DNA from: an uncultured Faecalibacterium sp.
GTDB lineage: Bacteria; Bacillota; Clostridia; Oscillospirales; Ruminococcaceae
Direction: 5' to 3'
NCBI GenBank assembly: GCA_934503275.1
Contig: CAKSVD010000002.1
Coordinates: forward strand, 62,001-126,000
Length of the DNA: 64,000 bases
A program made the position numbers and the translations under genes. Shown here piece by piece: positions 60,386 to 64,000 of the stretch; within the stretch, counting starts at the first letter, position 1; each line of letters opens with the position of its first letter. A model generated the notes under the pieces. The model saw nothing but the letters and a program-made list of their open reading frames with translations, ran no database searches and was not told where the DNA came from.

Positions 60386-60640
60386 ATGCTTCGTATCGAG
60401 TATTTTGATAAGGATCGTTTCATGCACCAGCTTTCTGCCAGCCACGGCAGCGTGCTGCTGCATCTGGACAACGGCAAGACCTGCGACCTGAAAAAGGACG
60501 CTACCGCACGCTCCATGCTGCAGATGATGGACACTGCCCCCAAGAAGGGCTTTGACCTCACCGTGACCGACCCCGCCGACGTGACCGGCTTCCTGCGCTA
60601 TATGCTGGAGGCAGGCCGCACCGAGCGCGTGGCCGGCTGA
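60386..60640 (+). CDS. Unknown 84-residue protein
   Basis: This small soluble protein begins 'MLRIEYFDKDRFMHQL' and includes 'LLHLDNGKTCDLKKDATARSMLQMMDTAPKKGFDLTV' (key residues LDNGKTCDLKKD and TARSML), 'DPADVTGFLRYMLEAGR'. It has one Cys, no signal and no membrane segment. A strong AAGGAGG 7 bases before the ATG and codon use like the neighbours support it as a real gene. I recognise no family. It is transcribed alone and ends in a terminator at 60682-60718. Confidence 0.82.
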   Translation: MLRIEYFDKDRFMHQLSASHGSVLLHLDNGKTCDLKKDATARSMLQMMDTAPKKGFDLTVTDPADVTGFLRYMLEAGRTERVAG

Positions 60641-60681
60641 GTAATGCCAATCTCTTATCCCAATAAGTGTCACAGCAATGC

Positions 60682-60720
60682 AAAACGCCCACTCCGGTCA
60701 TGCCGGGGCGGGCGTTTTGT
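60682..60720 (+). terminator. Terminator after the 84-residue gene
   Basis: AAAACGCCC and GGGCGTTTT bracket a longer imperfect stem (60682-60718), then TGTCTGTTTT. Confidence 0.85.
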
Positions 60721-60799
60721 CTGTTTTACCGGAAAGCTTGCGCAGGCAGGCAGTCTGTGGTAAGCTGAAAGCAGAAAAAACAAGATGGAGGGAACGACT

Positions 60800-61438
60800 A
60801 TGAACCTTAAGGAAGCATTCCGCTACCAGAACAAGCTCCAGTCTCTGCTGGACGAGGCGCAGGGCATTCTGGATTGCGATGCCAACGTGACCAAGGTGGC
60901 CAACACCTATCTGCGCCATAAGGTGATGCCCGAGGCCGAGGACGAGACCGTTATGGACGTGGCACAGACCGAATATGCAGAGCAGATCACCGACATTGCC
61001 CGGTTCATGCTCTATCTGCTGGAGGAGAAGAGCCGTCTGTTTGCCGCCATCCGCAAGGCAAAGGATGCGCTGGACATGGATATGGACAGCGAGGTCAGCC
61101 TGAATGCTGCGCGGCAGAGCATTGCCCGCACCTTCAAACGGATGAACGACCTGCGCAGTTCTGAGCAGCTGCTCTCCGGCGGGGGCACCGGCTACCGCTT
61201 CAACGCCGAGGGCAACCAGATCTCCTACTGCTGCGATGTGAAGCGGGTGACCACCATCAACTACGACCGCAAGGTCATCCATGCGGCGCTGAGCAAACTG
61301 AACCGGCAGGCAGACGAAACCTCCAACCGGCTGGATCTCTGCCTTGTGACCTCCAAGGTAGACTACACAGTCCCCTTTGATGTGAACGCCAGCTTTGCCG
61401 AAGCCCTTGAGATCTATCTGGAAAACGCTAAAAACTAA
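60800..61438 (+). CDS. Unknown 212-residue helical protein
   Basis: This soluble protein is mostly alpha-helical: 'NLKEAFRYQNKLQSLLDEAQGIL' (key residues FRYQNKLQxLLxEA), 'EQITDIARFMLYLLEEKSRLFAAIRKAKDAL' and 'RQSIARTFKRMNDLRSSEQLLSGGGTGYRFNAEGNQ' (key residues RxIARTFKRMxDLR). A C-terminal part has 'YCCDVKRVTTINYDRKVI' and 'YTVPFDVNASFAEALEIYL'. I recognise no named family; phage-derived or structural proteins sometimes look like this, but no phage genes adjoin. The start at 60800 is set by GGAGGG 7 bases upstream. It is followed directly by the MITE-like element at 61449. Confidence 0.8.
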   Translation: MNLKEAFRYQNKLQSLLDEAQGILDCDANVTKVANTYLRHKVMPEAEDETVMDVAQTEYAEQITDIARFMLYLLEEKSRLFAAIRKAKDALDMDMDSEVSLNAARQSIARTFKRMNDLRSSEQLLSGGGTGYRFNAEGNQISYCCDVKRVTTINYDRKVIHAALSKLNRQADETSNRLDLCLVTSKVDYTVPFDVNASFAEALEIYLENAKN

Positions 61439-61448
61439 ATAAACGTTC

Positions 61449-61827
61449 CACCGGCTATTTTGGGTGCGGCAAGCGCCGGGTGCACAGCTGCCGGTTCAGG
61501 TGCAGATGAACTATAACGCTGCACATTTCCGCAAGGAAGTTTTGGTACGGCTCACCTTACGAGCCAGCTATTATGAAAAATCTTGCGTTCGGCTTTTCCG
61601 CCACCGCCAGACGCTTTTTCGCCGAAACCGTCCCTTGCTCCTTCCCGCATTCCTGCTTTTGCGCTTACGTCTCCATGGGCAGGCAGGCAAGCCACCCTTC
61701 ATGAATTTGCCCCGCAGACTGCTGCGGGCACACACTTTCTGCGTGCCGGGTGGGCGCTCTGCGCCCCTTTGCACGCGGAGTAAAATGGCAGCCGCCCCTG
61801 CGCTTGCCGTATCCAAAATAGCCGGTG
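61449..61827. mobile_element. MITE-like element with 28-bp terminal inverted repeats
   Basis: Left end 61449-61476 begins CACCGGCTATTTTGG and right end 61800-61827 is its inverse; 26 of 28 bases match, and weaker similarity continues inwards. The 379-bp body holds no transposase. One 43-codon frame (61573-61704, MKNLAFGFSATARRFF...) lies inside without a good ribosome site. No clear target duplication is visible. It separates the 212-residue gene from a 51-residue membrane protein. Confidence 0.7.
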
Positions 61828-61854
61828 AGAAAACCAAAACCGGAGGAATGCTCT

Positions 61855-62010
61855 ATGAAAAAATGCAATCTGTTCTATCTCAGCGGACTGTTGTTTTTTC
61901 TTGTTGCGGTGCTGAATTTCATCACTGCAGAAAATCACTCTATGGCGGTGGTATGGCTCTGCCTTGGCTCCAGCTATTTGTGTCTGGGGTATTCGCAACA
62001 GAAAAAATAA
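61855..62010 (+). CDS. Small two-helix membrane protein, 51 residues
   Basis: It begins 'MKKCNLFYLSGLLFFLVAVL' and has two hydrophobic segments (about 5-22 and 28-44) ending 'GYSQQKK'. GGAGG lies 8 bases before the ATG at 61855, which decides the start. It lies just after the MITE-like element's right end and before TraX. It has no recognised family, though similar tiny membrane proteins are common in Clostridia. Expression is plausible but unproven. Confidence 0.65.
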   Translation: MKKCNLFYLSGLLFFLVAVLNFITAENHSMAVVWLCLGSSYLCLGYSQQKK

Positions 62011-62123
62011 AGCATTCCTGCAGCCCCGGCGGTGGAAAAATCTGGCCGGGGCTGCAATTCTTTGCGGGGCTCGTTCGTATTCCAGACAGAACGACCAAAT
62101 TTCGACAAAAACGAGGTATGCCT

Positions 62124-62894
62124 ATGTCAACCAAACCAATCCATTCCACTGCTGCGACCCACTTTGACCTGAGCGCAGCGGCTCTTCATATCCTTGCCAT
62201 GGCGCTGATGCTGATGGACCACCTGTGGGCGACGTTGCTGCCCGCGCAGGAATGGCTGACCTGCGCCGGGCGCTTGGCCTTTCCCATCTTTGCCTTTATG
62301 GCGGTGGAGGGCTATTTTTACACCCACGATTTGAAAAAATACACCCTGCGGCTGCTGCTGTTTGCCCTGCTTTCGGAAGTGCCCTTCGATTTGATGTACG
62401 GCGGTACATGGTTCTACCCGGTGCATCAGAACGTTATCTGGACGCTGCTTTTGGGCATTCTGGGCATCCATCTGATGGAAACGGTGCGCAAAAAGCAGAA
62501 AACATGGTTGTACCTGCTGGTAGCTGCCCTTGTGGTGGTGGCAGGCGCGGTGCTGGGCACGCTGGGCATGGTGGACTACTACGGTGCCGGTGTGCTGACC
62601 GTGTTCATCTTCTACTTCTTCCATGGACGCAAGTGGTGGTGCCTGCTGGGGCAGCTGGCAGCGCTGTACTGGGTCAATGTGGAGCTGCTGGGCGGGCTTA
62701 TGTACCCCATTCAGCTTTTCGGCATGGACTTTGAGCTTTGCCAGCAGGGTCTGGCGCTGCTGGCACTGGTGCCCATCTGGCTGTACCGCGGGCGGCAGGG
62801 CTGCCACAGCAAGCCCTTCCAGTATGCCTGCTACGCCTTTTACCCCGTGCATATGCTGCTGCTGGCGCTGGTGCTGAATTTCGTGAACCGGTAA
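62124..62894 (+). CDS. TraX-like membrane protein
   Basis: This 256-residue protein has about eight membrane segments. 'LSAAALHILAMALMLMDHLWAT' (key residues HxxAMxLMLxDHL), 'RLAFPIFAFMAVEGYFYT', 'LFALLSEVPFDLMY' and 'KPFQYACYAFYPVHMLLLAL' (key residues YxFYPxHMLLL) are TraX family marks. TraX was named for F-pilin acetylation, but most chromosomal members are unstudied acyltransferase-like proteins. No conjugation genes are near. The ATG at 62124 follows GAGG by 7 bases; an ATG two codons earlier is possible. Confidence 0.9.
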   Translation: MSTKPIHSTAATHFDLSAAALHILAMALMLMDHLWATLLPAQEWLTCAGRLAFPIFAFMAVEGYFYTHDLKKYTLRLLLFALLSEVPFDLMYGGTWFYPVHQNVIWTLLLGILGIHLMETVRKKQKTWLYLLVAALVVVAGAVLGTLGMVDYYGAGVLTVFIFYFFHGRKWWCLLGQLAALYWVNVELLGGLMYPIQLFGMDFELCQQGLALLALVPIWLYRGRQGCHSKPFQYACYAFYPVHMLLLALVLNFVNR

Positions 62895-62905
62895 GATATT
62901 ATGAA

Positions 62906-62946
62906 ACGGGTCAGAAACACCTGTGGGCGTTTCTGACCCGTTTTTT
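62906..62946 (+). terminator. Terminator after the TraX-like gene
   Basis: ACGGGTCAGAAAC and GTTTCTGACCCGT form a 13-bp stem around 9-10 bases, then T6. Confidence 0.92.
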
Positions 62947-63029
62947 GGTCTTTTGCCCGGGGGTGCTTTCCTATAAGCGCAAAGCATGGTATACTGAAAG
63001 ACGGAAAACAAAAGCTTGGAGGAGCAACA

Positions 63030-63887
63030 ATGACAAACAAGAAACTGAACTATCCCGCCCTTGTCAAGGAGGCGGCAGTCCTGACCGGAGCCGTTGCCAT
63101 TATTGCAGCGGCGGTCTATTTTTTTCTGGTGCCCAGCCACACATCCGTCAGCAGCATTTCCGGCCTTGGTATCGTGCTTTCTAATTTTGTGCCGCTGCCG
63201 CTTTCGGCCATTACCATGGTGCTGAATATCGTGCTGCTCATCATCGGTTTTATCACCTGCGGCAGGGAGTTTGGTGCAAAAACCGTGTATACCAGCGTGA
63301 TGCTGCCGGTGTTTCTGGGGCTTTTCGAGCGCCTGTTCCCGGATTTCGGTTCCCTGACAGGCAGTCAGGAGTTGGATGTACTGTGCTATATTCTGGTGGT
63401 CAGCGTGGGTCTGAGCATCCTGTTCAACCGCAACGCATCCTCCGGCGGGCTGGATATCGTGGCAAAGATCATGAATAAGTACCTGCACATGGAACTGGGC
63501 AAGGCCATGTCCCTTTCGGGAATGTGCGTGGCGCTCTCTGCCGCCCTTGTCTACGATAAAAAGACCGTTGTTCTGAGCATTCTTGGCACCTATTTCAACG
63601 GTATGGTGCTGGATCATTTCATCTTCGACAACAGCATCAAGCGCCGGGTGTGTATCATTACCGAAAAGGAGGAGACGCTGCGGCAGTTCATCATCAACGA
63701 CCTGCACAGTGGTGCCACCATGTACGAGGCCATCGGTGCATACAACTTTGAAAAGCACAACGAGATCATTACCATCGTAGACAAAAACGAATATCAGAAG
63801 CTGATGAACTTTATCAACCGCGAGGACCCCAAGGCCTTTGTTACCATCTATAATGTATCCAGTATGCACTACCAGCCCAAGCCCTGA
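63030..63887 (+). CDS. YitT family membrane protein
   Basis: This 285-residue protein has about five membrane segments (first at about 15-35; 'GLGIVLSNF', 'FNRNASSGGLDIVAKIMNKY' with key residues SSGGLDIVA) and a C-terminal soluble DUF2179 domain (about 205-285; 'RVCIITEKEETLRQFIINDLHSGATMYEAIGAY' with key residues HSGATMYEAIGAY). The transported or sensed molecule of this family is not established. The start has TTGGAGGAG. A TGGTATACT extended -10 lies about 40 bases upstream. Confidence 0.93.
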   Translation: MTNKKLNYPALVKEAAVLTGAVAIIAAAVYFFLVPSHTSVSSISGLGIVLSNFVPLPLSAITMVLNIVLLIIGFITCGREFGAKTVYTSVMLPVFLGLFERLFPDFGSLTGSQELDVLCYILVVSVGLSILFNRNASSGGLDIVAKIMNKYLHMELGKAMSLSGMCVALSAALVYDKKTVVLSILGTYFNGMVLDHFIFDNSIKRRVCIITEKEETLRQFIINDLHSGATMYEAIGAYNFEKHNEIITIVDKNEYQKLMNFINREDPKAFVTIYNVSSMHYQPKP

Positions 63888-63982
63888 GCGGCGCAGGGAA
63901 AGGGAGCAAAAGCCGTGCCCGGGGCTTTTCCGCAGCGAAAAACCGTGGTAAAATAAGAAAAAACGGAAAGGGAACAACAGCC

Positions 63983-64000
63983 ATGGACATCAGACTGGTT
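63983..64000 (+). CDS. Start of a further gene (cut by window end)
   Basis: ATG at 63983 opens MDIRLV, with AAAGGGAA about 10 bases upstream and a TGGTAAAAT extended -10 near 63946-63954. Only six codons are visible, so nothing can be said of its product. Confidence 0.45.

Noticed and set aside
61573..61704. 43-codon frame inside the MITE-like element
   Set aside because: Not called as a gene because no convincing ribosome site precedes it; reported only as part of the element.

Overview
The window is GC-rich chromosomal DNA of a low-GC-phylum (Firmicutes) anaerobe. Gene content fits Faecalibacterium or a close member of the Oscillospiraceae: a Met T-box, GlpP antitermination, a class C sortase pilus locus, the fruR-fruK-fruA set, a small protein with an 'EEM-x-Y-x-x-GG' leader, and dispersed short palindromic CTCCCCC/GGGGGAG elements. 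The genus is an inference from remembered gene families; no rRNA is present. There is no prophage, transposase, CRISPR array or rRNA operon. Coding density is high, and most long open frames opposite real genes are composition shadows.

Layout. 1-8.7 kb: a molybdenum/tungsten-cofactor block read leftwards. It holds fdhD, a covalent-FMN-type protein, a YdhY ferredoxin, a YdhV aldehyde:ferredoxin-oxidoreductase-like enzyme, a YdhW-like protein, moeA, mobB and a molybdopterin-binding protein cut by the window edge. 8.9-13.7 kb: adenine deaminase, a sodium symporter and a DUF1846 protein. 13.9-17.7 kb: fructose PTS operon fruR-fruK-fruA. 17.9-23.1 kb: C69 dipeptidase, an orphan ABC binding lipoprotein diverging from a Crp/Fnr regulator, then a glycosyltransferase and a flavin reductase. 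23.1-28.6 kb: methionine block (metA; metQ-metN-metI-metY behind a Met T-box). 28.6-34.7 kb: a candidate small RNA, the split threonine/serine exporter, an unknown lipoprotein, a nitroreductase and an amino-acid ABC transporter. 34.7-39.9 kb: anaerobic glycerol-3-phosphate dehydrogenase genes behind a GlpP-type terminator leader, with glpP and an M20 amidohydrolase. 39.9-46.7 kb: secA, CPBP protease, rpsO, pnp. 46.9-57.6 kb: pilus/adhesin locus with minor pilin, sortase C, backbone pilin, a 1631-residue adhesin, signal peptidase and a coiled-coil protein; next to it lie a GG-leader peptide and an InlB-repeat protein. 58-64 kb: tRNA-Gln, GntR and AraC regulators, three unknown small or medium proteins, a 379-bp MITE-like element, TraX-like and YitT membrane proteins, and the first codons of another gene.

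How it fits together. The left block looks like one redox module: cofactor synthesis, a W/Mo enzyme, a four-cluster ferredoxin and a membrane-anchored flavoprotein, whose substrate is unknown. The methionine block uses acetyl-CoA (MetA Glu111) and sulfide (MetY), and tRNA-Met charging controls it together with uptake. The pilus locus carries its own processing enzymes, and its structural genes are compositionally mosaic, as expected for surface antigens. All starts given were chosen by a Shine-Dalgarno match where one was visible.
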